Source: Bifidobacterium ramosum
GTDB taxonomy: Bacteria > Actinomycetota > Actinomycetes > Actinomycetales > Bifidobacteriaceae
Direction: 5' to 3'
Assembly: GCF_009299505.1 (NCBI RefSeq)
Contig: NZ_WBSM01000001.1
Location: 372,001 to 436,000, forward strand
DNA length: 64,000 bases
Each line of letters opens with the position of its first letter. Within the stretch, counting starts at the first letter, position 1. Positions 1 through 8,432 of this stretch are shown here, in pieces. A program made the translations under genes and the position numbers. The notes beneath the pieces are model-generated. The model was not told the origin of the DNA. It worked only from the letters and a program-made list of their open reading frames with translations, and did not search any database.

Positions 1-1
1 C

Positions 2-619
2 GCCGGCGCCGGCGCGGCCGCACCGTCCGAGCCGCGCAAACCGCTCGGACTCAAGGGCGTGCTCGCCATCCGCGGAGCCAAGGAGATCCTCGTGATGTTC
101 CTGTGCTACTGCGCCATCGAACAGACCGCGATGCTGTGGGGCAGCAGCTACATGGTGCTCGCCGACGGCGTCGACAAGGTCACCGCCGCCAGCCGCATCG
201 CCGTGCTCTACTTCGGCATCACCATCGGCCGCGCCCTGAGCGGATTTCTGACCATGAAATTCAGCGATCCCGCGATGATCCGCCTCGGGCAGGCGCTGAT
301 CCTCGCCGGCATCGTCATCATGCTGATCCCGCTGCCCGCGCACCTCGGCGTCTACGCCGGGCTCGCGGTGCTCGGCCTCGGCTGCGCGCCGGTCTACCCG
401 TGCATCATCCACTCCACCCCGTCCTATTTCGGCGAGGAGAACTCGCAGGCCATCGTCGGCGTGCAGATGGCGTGCGCGTACGTCGGCACCATGCTCATGC
501 CGCCGCTGTTCGGCCTGATCGCGCAGTACGTGACCATTCGGCTGCTGCCGCTGTACCTGTTCGCCTTCCTCGTGCTCATGGTCGTCATGCACGAATCGCT
601 GCGCCTCAAGCGCGCCTGA
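2..619 (+). CDS. MFS transporter, FucP-like (C-terminal part, cut by window start)
   Basis: The frame is open to the left edge of the window, so only about the last 205 residues are present. Roughly six hydrophobic segments are visible, as expected for the second half of a 12-helix major facilitator permease. The stretch GLGCAPVYPCIIHSTPSYFG followed by a second glycine-rich helix resembles fucose-permease-like MFS proteins, which import sugars by proton symport. The substrate cannot be told from this half. It ends with a short basic tail and converges on the membrane protein gene downstream on the other strand. Confidence 0.75.
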   Translation, partial: AGAGAAAPSEPRKPLGLKGVLAIRGAKEILVMFLCYCAIEQTAMLWGSSYMVLADGVDKVTAASRIAVLYFGITIGRALSGFLTMKFSDPAMIRLGQALILAGIVIMLIPLPAHLGVYAGLAVLGLGCAPVYPCIIHSTPSYFGEENSQAIVGVQMACAYVGTMLMPPLFGLIAQYVTIRLLPLYLFAFLVLMVVMHESLRLKRA

Positions 620-647
620 CGGCGCGGCGGCGGATCGCCGAGCGTGG

Positions 648-2153
648 TCAGTACGCCGGATCGAAGCCGTGCGCCGCATTGTATCCGTCGACGATCGACG
701 CAACGTCGCCATAGCCGAGCGCGACGAACCAGAGTGTGAACAGCACGAAGCACACCGCGACCAACGGCAGACGGTCCGCGGCCATCCTGACCAGACACAA
801 CGCCAGCATCGACGCGAGCAGTCCGATGAACGTCATCGACGTGAACCGCAGCCACGTCAACCCGTACGCACCGACGTACAGCGCGAGCCGCAACGCCGCC
901 GAAGCGAGCATCACCCCGGTCGCCGCGACCAGACCGACCAGCATCACGGCGATCACGCGCGTGCGCCGCACATACGTCAGCACCACGCCGAACAATGCCA
1001 GATTCACCGCGGCGACGAACAGCAGCTGGAAGAACCCGCTGCGCGCATACTCGGCGTAGGTCAGCCCGCCCGGCAGACCCTCGCGCGCGAACAGGAACGT
1101 GAACTGCACCGCGCAGAACAGCGCGTACACCGCCAGCAGCGATCCGAGCACGATCGAGGCGACCAGCGCATCCGGCCTCGCCGTCACCGAACGCCCGTAC
1201 AGGGCCGCAAGCTCGCCGCGGTCGCGATCCTGGCAATCCAGCAGGGAGAACATGAACGGAAAGGCGACCAGCACGAACGCGGCGTGCGGCAGGAACGACG
1301 CCAGGTCGACGTCGCCGATCACACGCCTGACCGCATAGGAGAACACCATGTCCGCGTTCATCAGCAGCGCGGTCATCGCGATCAGCATGGGCACGGCGAT
1401 CAGCGCGGCCACGCCGATCCTGCGCATGACGGGACGCGTGCGGCCGCGAACCAGCGCATGCGCCACGTCGGCGGCCGCACGCGCGAACGCGCCCAATCCG
1501 GCGAACGGCTGGACGATCCAGCCCGTGAACCAGCGCAACGCGATGCCCAGCGGGCGGCGGACGTCGTACCGGCCGTTGACGAGCTGCAGATGCAGCATGA
1601 GCAGCGACGGGACGGCGACGAGGCCGGTGATGAGTTCGAACGCGGGGTCGCCGGTATCGGTGCCGCCGCGCGAGACCATCCAATAGGCCAACGCCGCGAT
1701 CGCCGCGACGGTGAACCATGCCAGCGGCCGGGTGCGCGCGGCGCGCCAATGCAGCGCGGTCACGGTCGCGGCGCAGGCCAGCCAGAAGACGGCGAACAGC
1801 AGGCTCGTCCGATCGGGATATCCGTAGACGGACGTCAGACCGGCCAGCACCAGCCGGTCGAACAGCAGCGGGATGGCGAATGCGGCGGCGAACAGTTGGA
1901 TGGCGCGGGTGCTGACGACCTTCGGCCTGGTTTCCGGCGGTGTCGCTTGTGGTTGCGGCTGTGTCCGGGCCGGCGCCGTGTGTGCGGGCTGCGTTGCGGG
2001 TTTCGACGCGCGGTCGGCATTCCGGCCGCAGGGCAGCTGCGAGGCGAGGACGATGGCGTTCGGCGCGATGCCGTCGCGGCGGACGGCCGCCGGATCGGCG
2101 GATGACGGGGAGCCGGGCACGGCGGCCGGCCGGTTGTGCTGTGAGACGTTCAT
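648..2153 (-). CDS. DUF4153/DUF4173-like multi-pass membrane protein
   Basis: This is an integral membrane protein of about 501 residues with roughly ten or more hydrophobic segments after a proline/alanine-rich N-terminus of about 70 residues. The phrase LLFAVFWLACAATVTALHW and the central region with MFSLLDCQDRD resemble the DUF4153/DUF4173 families, whose function is unknown. No catalytic motif is visible. An ATG at 2153 is chosen; an in-frame GTG at 2210 would add 19 residues. Neither has a clear ribosome binding site. It is transcribed divergently from the DUF2975 gene, so both could share the repeated TATCG/CGATA boxes between them. Confidence 0.7.
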   Translation of the reverse strand: MNVSQHNRPAAVPGSPSSADPAAVRRDGIAPNAIVLASQLPCGRNADRASKPATQPAHTAPARTQPQPQATPPETRPKVVSTRAIQLFAAAFAIPLLFDRLVLAGLTSVYGYPDRTSLLFAVFWLACAATVTALHWRAARTRPLAWFTVAAIAALAYWMVSRGGTDTGDPAFELITGLVAVPSLLMLHLQLVNGRYDVRRPLGIALRWFTGWIVQPFAGLGAFARAAADVAHALVRGRTRPVMRRIGVAALIAVPMLIAMTALLMNADMVFSYAVRRVIGDVDLASFLPHAAFVLVAFPFMFSLLDCQDRDRGELAALYGRSVTARPDALVASIVLGSLLAVYALFCAVQFTFLFAREGLPGGLTYAEYARSGFFQLLFVAAVNLALFGVVLTYVRRTRVIAVMLVGLVAATGVMLASAALRLALYVGAYGLTWLRFTSMTFIGLLASMLALCLVRMAADRLPLVAVCFVLFTLWFVALGYGDVASIVDGYNAAHGFDPAY

Positions 2154-2220
2154 GGCTGCAAGCGTAGGCCGCCGATGGTCGCGCGGATATGCCGACCGAT
2201 GGTTCTTCACCGAACTTGCA

Positions 2221-2290
2221 TATCGAAAAACGATAGGTTACTATCGAATTGCGATTGTTGATGATTGTAATTCGATAATATCTGCGATAA
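2221..2290. promoter_or_regulatory. Cluster of TATCG/CGATA boxes, candidate operator
   Basis: The divergent intergenic region contains a short palindrome, tatcg-N5-cgata (2221-2235). It is followed by a 9-bp perfect inverted repeat, tatcgaatt (2242-2250) with aattcgata (2269-2277), and another cgata at 2285-2289. The region is much richer in A and T than its surroundings. The HTH gene three positions downstream is an obvious candidate binder; this link is inferred. Confidence 0.55.
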
Positions 2291-2305
2291 GGATAGGTGA
2301 TCGAC

Positions 2306-2905
2306 ATGGGGGATATGAGTCGACTGCGCGGCCGTGCGGCGGCCGCTGGGATGCCGAAGGACGGCGGCGATCCGTCGTGGAAGGAATTCCATCCGCGGGC
2401 GATCGCCGCGCTCAAGGTGCTGATCGTCCTGTTCGAACTGATCTGCATATGGGGGCAGGTCGGCGTGGTCGCCGCGGCCGGCGACTTCGTGACGGCGTAT
2501 CCCGAATTCGCGGCCGCGCGATGGCCGTACACCATCGCCGGAGTGCTTGGCGTCGCGTGCTTCGAGATCGCGCTCGTGCCGCTATGGAACCTGCTGACCC
2601 TGGTGAAGCGCCGCGACGTGTTCTCCGGCAAGGCAATCCTGTGGGACAACGTCATCATCGGATGCGCCGGCGCCGAAGGCGTGCTGGTGCTGTTCGTGCT
2701 GCTGTACAACTCATTCGCCCACGACTCCTACTATGACGCGTATCAGAGCGCGACGGTGGATGTGGCGATGGGCGCGTTCGCGTTGAGCCTCGTCTGCCTT
2801 GTCGCGCTGCTGCTCATCGCCGCGTTCATCCTGCTCATGCTCGTCATGCGATCGCTGCTGACGGCCGCCATCGCCCAGCGTGACGAACTCGAGGCGGTGA
2901 TCTGA
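2306..2905 (+). CDS. DUF2975 family membrane protein
   Basis: The protein has 199 residues and four hydrophobic segments (about residues 28-50, 68-90, 110-130 and 148-180), typical of DUF2975. The role of this family is unknown. Genes of the family are commonly followed directly by a small YozG-like Xre regulator, and that is the arrangement here: the next ATG follows the stop codon with no gap. The ATG at 2306 is preferred because a GGATAGG stretch lies about 8 nt upstream; an in-frame GTG at 2297 would add three residues. Expression is probably controlled by its own HTH partner acting on the TATCG/CGATA boxes upstream. Confidence 0.8.
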   Translation: MGDMSRLRGRAAAAGMPKDGGDPSWKEFHPRAIAALKVLIVLFELICIWGQVGVVAAAGDFVTAYPEFAAARWPYTIAGVLGVACFEIALVPLWNLLTLVKRRDVFSGKAILWDNVIIGCAGAEGVLVLFVLLYNSFAHDSYYDAYQSATVDVAMGAFALSLVCLVALLLIAAFILLMLVMRSLLTAAIAQRDELEAVI

Positions 2906-3133
2906 ATGGCGATCCTCGTGAACCTCGACGTGATGCTCGCCAAACGCAAGATGAGCGTGGGCGAGTTCGCCGAACGCATCGGCATCACGCCGGCCAACGT
3001 GTCCGTGCTCAAGAACGGTCGCGCCAAGGCCATTCGATTCTCCACGCTCGACCGCATCTGCGAGGTGCTGGACTGCCAGCCCGGCGACGTGCTCGAATGG
3101 GTCGACGGCGGTGGCGCGCGGGATGCCTCGTAG
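2906..3133 (+). CDS. Small Xre-family HTH regulator (YozG-like)
   Basis: This 75-residue protein is essentially one Cro/C1-type helix-turn-helix domain. Residues 16-50 (MSVGEFAERIGITPANVSVL and onward) form the scaffold and recognition helices, and the CEVLDCQPGDVLEW ending is typical of HTH_26/YozG-like proteins. It starts immediately after the DUF2975 stop codon, so the two are surely cotranscribed and likely translationally coupled. The probable role is a repressor of its own operon; its trigger is unknown. Confidence 0.88.
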   Translation: MAILVNLDVMLAKRKMSVGEFAERIGITPANVSVLKNGRAKAIRFSTLDRICEVLDCQPGDVLEWVDGGGARDAS

Positions 3134-3171
3134 GTGATGGCGCCGCGTGTCGCCTCGTCCGAGGCGGCGGG

Positions 3172-3187
3172 CATAATCGAACACATG
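3172..3187 (+). promoter_or_regulatory. Possible leaderless promoter of lhr (CATAAT-N7-ATG)
   Basis: A CATAAT hexamer is followed by seven bases and then the ATG of lhr. No Shine-Dalgarno sequence is present. The spacing would place transcription start at or beside the A of the start codon. The same arrangement occurs at the MGMT-like gene near the other end of the window. Confidence 0.4.
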
Positions 3188-6100
3188 TACGAATGCTTGG
3201 ACCTGTTCTCGGAGCCCACCAGGGCATGGTTCAAACATGCGTTCGGAGAGCCGACCGAGGCGCAACAAGCGGCATGGCCGGCCATCCATGCGGGAGGCAA
3301 CGTGCTGGTGATCGCCCCCACCGGCTCGGGCAAAACCCTTTCCGCGTTCCTTTCGGCCATCGACCGGCTGATGGGGGAGCGAGCCGCACGGTCGGCGAAA
3401 GGCGTCACGGTGCTGTACGTCTCGCCGTTGAAGGCGCTCGCCGTCGACGTGGCGAAGAACCTGCAGGCGCCGCTCGAGGGCATATCCGCCCAATGCGATG
3501 CGATGGGCCTGCACGCGCCGGCCATCGCCGTGGCGACCCGCAGCGGCGACACCACACCGAAGGAACGGCGCGCGATCGTCTCCCATCCGCCGGACATCCT
3601 CGTCACCACGCCCGAATCGCTGTACCTGCTGCTCACCTCCAAGGCAAGGCGGATCCTCAAGACCGTGGGCACGGTGATCGTGGACGAGGTGCATGCGCTC
3701 GCCGGTACCAAACGCGGCGCGCATCTGGCGTTGAGCCTCGAACGGCTCGACCTGCTCACGGCCGGTCCCGCCCAACGCATCGGCCTGTCCGCGACGGTGA
3801 ATCCCGCCGGGGAGGTCGCACGGTTCCTCGGCGGCGCGCGACCGGTGACCATCGTGGATCCGTCCTCACACCCGGCGATGGATCTGCGCGTGGTCGAACC
3901 GTTGGCCAATATGCGCGACCTGCACTCCGCCGATGCGCCGTCCCGTTCCAGCGGCGCGGGCGTGCAGCGGCCGGCCACGCCGCATATCTCCGGAGTCACG
4001 CCGGCCATGCAGCGGCTGGCCGAGCGCCGCGGCCTCGCCGTTGCCTCAGAAAACGGCAACAGTGGGGCAGGCGGCGCTCGGCACGGTGCCGCATCCGCCG
4101 AAGCGGCCGGCATTGCCGGAGTGCGCGACGATCGCGCCTCCGGCTCCATCTGGCCGGTCGTGGAGCGCAGCGTGCTCGACGAGATCCTCGCCCACCACAC
4201 CACGCTCGTCTTCGTCAACTCGCGCGGGCTGGCCGAACGGCTCACCGCACGGCTCAACGACCTGTACGCCGACATGCGCGGCGCCGGGCACGCCATCGCC
4301 TCGCCGGAGGGGCGCGAAGGCTTCGCCGAACACTACGATGCGGTGGTCGGTTCGACCACCATGCTGGTCCAATCGCACGGGCCCGATGACGTGATCGCGA
4401 TGGCGCATCACGGCTCCGTCTCCAAGGACCGGCGCAAGCAGATCGAGGAACAGCTCAAGCACGGGCGGCTGCGCTGCGTGGTGGCCACGAGCAGCCTCGA
4501 GCTCGGCATCGACATGGGATCGGTGGACCTGGTCATCCAGATCGCCCCGCCACTGTCGGTCGCCTCGGGCCTGCAGCGCGTGGGCCGCGCCGATCACCGC
4601 GTCGGCGGCGTCTCGCACGCGCTGTTCTACCCGCTGACCCGCGAACAGATCATCGGCGTCGCCGCCAGCGTCGAAAGCATGCGATCCGGCGACATCGAAC
4701 CGCTGGCGATACCGCGCAATCCACTTGACATCCTCGCCCAGCAGACCGTCGCCGCGGCCGCGATGGACGACCTCAAACCGGACGAGTGGTACGCCACGGT
4801 GCGCAAGGCGGCCCCGTTCGCCGAGCTGGACCGCGACGTGTTCGACGCGGTCATGGGCATGATGACCGGAGCCTACAACACCGAGGAGTTCTCCGCGTTC
4901 CGCCCCGCCCTCGTCTGGAACCACGAGGACGACATCATCTCCGCCCGTCCCGGTGCGCAACGGCTCGCCGTCACCAGCGGCGGCACCATCCCCGACCGGG
5001 GACTCTACACGGTCGTCCTCCCGGAGGCGGATGCGGGCAAAGGGCAGCGACGGGTCGGCGAACTCGACGAGGAGATGGTCTACGAGTCGCGCGTCGGCGA
5101 CGTCATCACCCTCGGCACCTCCACATGGCAGATCCAGGAGATCACCCGCGACCGGGTCGTCGTCACCCCCGCGCCGGGGTGCACCGCACGTCTGCCGTTC
5201 TGGCATGGCGAGGGGGACGGGCGCGATGCGGGATTCGGGGCCGCCAAAGGCCGATTCATACGGGAAGTGACGAAAGGACTGCGCCCGGCATCGACATACG
5301 AGGGCCCGGATACGGGCGCAGCCGGCCCGGACGGCGGGAAACCCCGCTTCGACGACGGCACGGGGCGGCGCCTGCGCGACGACGGTCTCGACGGCAACGC
5401 CATCGACAACCTCGCCGCGCTGCTCGCCGAACAGCAGGCCGCCACGGGCGTCGTGCCGAATGATCGAGACCTCGTCATCGAACGCTGCCCCGACGAGGAG
5501 GGCGACTGGCGCATCGTCCTGCATTCGCCGTACGGCCGGCGCGTGCACGAGCCATGGGCGATGGCCATCACCGACCGGCTCAGGCAACGCTACGGATTCG
5601 ACGGGCAGGTGTATGCGGCCGACGACGGCATCGTCATCCGACTACCAGATGGGGAGGGAACCATACCCGTCCGCGAACTGGTCACGTTCGACCCCGACGA
5701 CCTGCAGCGCATCGTGGAGACCCAGGTGGGGGAGAGCGTCCTGTTCGCCGCGCGCTTCCGCGAATGCGCGGCACGGTCCCTGTTCCTGCCGCGCACCGAA
5801 CCCGGCAAACGCGTGCCGTTGTGGCAGCAGCGGCTGCGGGCCGCCCAACTGCTCAACGCCGCCCGGCTGAAGCGCAACTTCCCGCTGCTGCTCGAAACCG
5901 CGCGCGAATGCCTGAGCGACGTGTACGATCTTCCCGCGCTGCGCCGGATCATGACCGGACTGAACGCCGGAACCATCGCCATGCACGTGGCGGACACCGG
6001 CACCCCGTCGCCGTTGGCGGAGAACCTCCTGTTCGGATTCGTCGGCTCGGTCATGTACCAGTACGACGTGCCGCAGGCCGAACGCAGCACGCAACTGCTG

Positions 6101-7978
6101 TCCATGGATCCGGACGTGCTGGAACGGCTGCTCGGCACGACGGACATATCCGCCGTGCTCGACCCGGACGTGATCGCCGAAGTCGAAGGCCGGCTCGCCG
6201 AACGCACCTTCTGGAACGAGCTCGCCGAAGACGACGTCGTCGGGCGCGTCACGCGATACGTCAAAACCCACGGGCCGTTCACCACCGACCGGCTCATCGC
6301 CGACCTGCATCTCGACGCCGAGGACGCCGTGCACACGCTCGACCGGCTCTCGCAACGGGGCGTCCTGCTGCGCGGCACGTTCCTGCGGACGGCGGCGCGA
6401 TCCGGCGACGCCGACGCGCAGGGCACGGGGTCGTCGCATGACGGCACGCAATGGCTGCACCGCGACGTGTTCCGCCGCATCCGCGCCCTGTCGCTCGCCA
6501 AGGCGCGCAAGACGATCAAACCGGTGCCGCCGGACGTCTACCAGACGTTCCTGCTCGACCGCCAGGGCGTCGGGCCGGTCGGCGGCGCACGATACCAGGG
6601 CGCCGACGGGCTGATGCGGGTCCTCGAACAGCTGGAGGGCGTGTCCCTGCCGATAACGGTGTGGGAGACCTCGGTGCTCCCCGCCCGGGTGGCCGACTAT
6701 ACGCCCGCGATGCTGGACGAACTGCTGGCCGGAGGAGACGTCATCTGGGTGGGCGACGACGCCGGCGACGGCCCGTCCTCAGAACGCGGCCGGCATGACG
6801 GGCGCATCGCCTTCCACCCCGCCGATTCGCTGCTGATCCCCGCGCACCCCGATGCCGCGACCAGGCCGGCCGGCGGCGACGCGCGCGCCGGCGACGCCGC
6901 TTCGACCATCCCCGACGCCATCCTCGGCGTGCTGGCCTCCGGCGGCGCCTACCGCGCCGACCAGCTCGCCATGATGACCCGCGAACGCTGGCGGCACGAC
7001 GGCGCCGAAACCGTCGACCCCCGTACCGGCGAGATCCTGCCGTCGCCATGGTCCGACCGGCAGTTCGAAGAGGCGTTATGGTCGCTGGTCTGGCGGGGCG
7101 CCGTCACCAACAGTTCGCTGACGCCGGTACGGGCGCTCGGCGCCGGTACCGGGACCGTGCGCGCGCCGGCCCGTGCCGCGCGCCGGCGCATCCGGGTGCA
7201 GCCGCGCATCCCGCAGACCATGGCGGGGCTCTGGTCGGCGATCGCCGCCGAACCGGAGGAACGGGAACCCTACGACGGGACGACCGGGCACGGCGGCGAT
7301 CCCGACCGGAAGACCGACGTGACGGAGGCGGGCGCGGGAGCCGACGGCGGCGCCGTCACGCCGGAACGGCTGGCCATCGCCCGCGTGGACGCGCTGCTCG
7401 ACCGCTACGGCGTGATCGCACAGCCGCTGGTCGACAAGGAGGACGTGCCCGGCGGGTTCTCCGGACTATATCCGGTGCTCAAACGCATGGAGGAGCACGA
7501 CATGCTGGTCCGAGGCCTGTTCGTCGCAGGTTTCGGCGCGGCGCAATTCGCCGTCAGGGACACCGTCGACGCGCTGCGCGATGCCGACGCCTCGCACAGC
7601 CGATCCGCGATCGCCCTTGACGCCACCGACCCGGCCGCCCTCTCCGGAACGGCCGTCGCATGGCCGGACAGCGCCGGCCGGCCGACGCGTCGGGCCGGCA
7701 CCCTCGTCGTCCTCGTCCACGGCAGGCCGGTGCTGTACGCCGCGCCGCGCAGCCACCATCTGCTCGCCTTCGACCACGACGAATCCGCGTTGCGCCCGGC
7801 CTGCGACGAACTCGCCTACACGCTGCAACGGCGGATGTCGTACACCGGGCCATCCGCCGGCGGCGTCACCTTCGCCGATCTCGACGGCGAACCGCTCACC
7901 CAACGCAACGACGCCACGCGCATCCTGCACGCGGCCGGCTTCACCCCCTGCCCCCAGGGCATGAAGCTGTACCGATAG
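3185..7978 (+). CDS. lhr: Lhr-like ATP-dependent helicase
   Basis: This is a superfamily 2 helicase of about 1,597 residues, the usual size of the long actinobacterial Lhr proteins involved in DNA repair. Near the N-terminus are Walker A APTGSGKT, the DEVH box (VDEVHAL), motif III SAT and motif VI QRVGRADHR. They are followed by the winged-helix and Lhr-specific C-terminal regions with the DUF1998-free long tail. Several low-complexity inserts (for instance around 5290-5400 and 7270-7350) lie between conserved blocks. An upstream GTG at 3134 would add 17 residues. The ATG at 3185 is preferred because it matches the family start and sits 7 nt after a CATAAT -10 box, suggesting a leaderless message. 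Confidence 0.92.
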   Translation: MYECLDLFSEPTRAWFKHAFGEPTEAQQAAWPAIHAGGNVLVIAPTGSGKTLSAFLSAIDRLMGERAARSAKGVTVLYVSPLKALAVDVAKNLQAPLEGISAQCDAMGLHAPAIAVATRSGDTTPKERRAIVSHPPDILVTTPESLYLLLTSKARRILKTVGTVIVDEVHALAGTKRGAHLALSLERLDLLTAGPAQRIGLSATVNPAGEVARFLGGARPVTIVDPSSHPAMDLRVVEPLANMRDLHSADAPSRSSGAGVQRPATPHISGVTPAMQRLAERRGLAVASENGNSGAGGARHGAASAEAAGIAGVRDDRASGSIWPVVERSVLDEILAHHTTLVFVNSRGLAERLTARLNDLYADMRGAGHAIASPEGREGFAEHYDAVVGSTTMLVQSHGPDDVIAMAHHGSVSKDRRKQIEEQLKHGRLRCVVATSSLELGIDMGSVDLVIQIAPPLSVASGLQRVGRADHRVGGVSHALFYPLTREQIIGVAASVESMRSGDIEPLAIPRNPLDILAQQTVAAAAMDDLKPDEWYATVRKAAPFAELDRDVFDAVMGMMTGAYNTEEFSAFRPALVWNHEDDIISARPGAQRLAVTSGGTIPDRGLYTVVLPEADAGKGQRRVGELDEEMVYESRVGDVITLGTSTWQIQEITRDRVVVTPAPGCTARLPFWHGEGDGRDAGFGAAKGRFIREVTKGLRPASTYEGPDTGAAGPDGGKPRFDDGTGRRLRDDGLDGNAIDNLAALLAEQQAATGVVPNDRDLVIERCPDEEGDWRIVLHSPYGRRVHEPWAMAITDRLRQRYGFDGQVYAADDGIVIRLPDGEGTIPVRELVTFDPDDLQRIVETQVGESVLFAARFRECAARSLFLPRTEPGKRVPLWQQRLRAAQLLNAARLKRNFPLLLETARECLSDVYDLPALRRIMTGLNAGTIAMHVADTGTPSPLAENLLFGFVGSVMYQYDVPQAERSTQLLSMDPDVLERLLGTTDISAVLDPDVIAEVEGRLAERTFWNELAEDDVVGRVTRYVKTHGPFTTDRLIADLHLDAEDAVHTLDRLSQRGVLLRGTFLRTAARSGDADAQGTGSSHDGTQWLHRDVFRRIRALSLAKARKTIKPVPPDVYQTFLLDRQGVGPVGGARYQGADGLMRVLEQLEGVSLPITVWETSVLPARVADYTPAMLDELLAGGDVIWVGDDAGDGPSSERGRHDGRIAFHPADSLLIPAHPDAATRPAGGDARAGDAASTIPDAILGVLASGGAYRADQLAMMTRERWRHDGAETVDPRTGEILPSPWSDRQFEEALWSLVWRGAVTNSSLTPVRALGAGTGTVRAPARAARRRIRVQPRIPQTMAGLWSAIAAEPEEREPYDGTTGHGGDPDRKTDVTEAGAGADGGAVTPERLAIARVDALLDRYGVIAQPLVDKEDVPGGFSGLYPVLKRMEEHDMLVRGLFVAGFGAAQFAVRDTVDALRDADASHSRSAIALDATDPAALSGTAVAWPDSAGRPTRRAGTLVVLVHGRPVLYAAPRSHHLLAFDHDESALRPACDELAYTLQRRMSYTGPSAGGVTFADLDGEPLTQRNDATRILHAAGFTPCPQGMKLYR

Positions 7979-8018
7979 GTCCGCCCGGCGTCCCCTCACG
8001 CCGCCTTCCCGCGCACAC

Positions 8019-8036
8019 CCGTTAGGAAACCGTTAG
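8019..8036 (+). promoter_or_regulatory. Tandem CCGTTAG repeats 11 bp apart, candidate KdpE site
   Basis: Two exact CCGTTAG heptamers start at 8019 and 8030, one helical turn apart. OmpR/PhoB-family regulators such as KdpE bind tandem half-sites with this spacing. The site lies about 180 bp before the first gene of the kdp locus, in a 230-bp gap. Binding by KdpE is inferred. Confidence 0.45.
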
Positions 8037-8210
8037 CGAATCGCCGCCGCGCGCCTGCGGGGGCGTATGTGAACCGTAAAAACCGGTCCGCGCGCGATTG
8101 CGCCTCCATAGCATGAAGGTGTCATGCCTCGACGGCGTGCGTTCCGAGCATTCCGGATACGGGAGGGAAGGGGCGCATGCCATCGGGCTGCCTCGATTGA
8201 AGGAGCAAAC

Positions 8211-8303
8211 ATGCCTTGGTGGGTCGATCTCGCCTATGTGGTCTGCACGATCGTGATCTTCGTGCTGTTCGATCTGTTCGGAAAGTGGGTGGACAAGCTA
8301 TGA
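8211..8303 (+). CDS. 30-residue membrane peptide coupled to kdpF
   Basis: A 30-codon frame starts at an ATG with a strong ribosome binding site (AAGGAG, 5 nt spacing). It encodes MPWWVDLAYVVC, then a run of hydrophobic residues, and ends FGKWVDKL: a single membrane helix with a charged C-terminus. Its stop overlaps the start of kdpF in an ATGA arrangement, so translation of the two is probably coupled. It is not one of the known Kdp subunits. Small single-helix peptides at this place occur in some other kdp operons as unannotated frames, from memory; the function is unknown. The good ribosome site and the coupling make it likely real. Confidence 0.7.
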   Translation: MPWWVDLAYVVCTIVIFVLFDLFGKWVDKL

Positions 8304-8392
8304 TGACGTTCTTCGCCGTCCTGGGCGTCGTCCTGGGCATAGCGGCAATCGCCTACATGATCTATTCCCTGTGCCGCCCCGAGAAGTTCTGA
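8300..8392 (+). CDS. kdpF: K+-transporting ATPase small subunit KdpF
   Basis: This is a 30-residue single-helix peptide beginning MMTFFAVLGVVLG and ending YMIYSLCRPEKF. The ending matches the typical KdpF signature of an aromatic/Tyr helix followed by RPEKF. KdpF stabilises the KdpABC complex in the membrane. The start overlaps the stop of the upstream 30-residue peptide by 4 nt; a second ATG at 8303 is equally possible. kdpA follows after 40 nt. Confidence 0.88.
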   Translation: MMTFFAVLGVVLGIAAIAYMIYSLCRPEKF

Positions 8393-8432
8393 ACTGGTTT
8401 TGAGCGATCTTTAGGAATCAAAGGTTCATCAC

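Noticed and set aside
424..2709. Long minus-strand and plus-strand frames opposite known genes (for example 424-2709 and 13156-15864)
   Set aside because: They are shadow frames of high-GC genes: Arg/Pro/Ala-rich, no domain signatures, and they overlap well-supported genes on their whole length.
7979..8210. c-di-AMP (ydaO-type) riboswitch before kdp
   Set aside because: The conserved sequence blocks could not be found by eye and the gap is short; a covariance-model search would decide.
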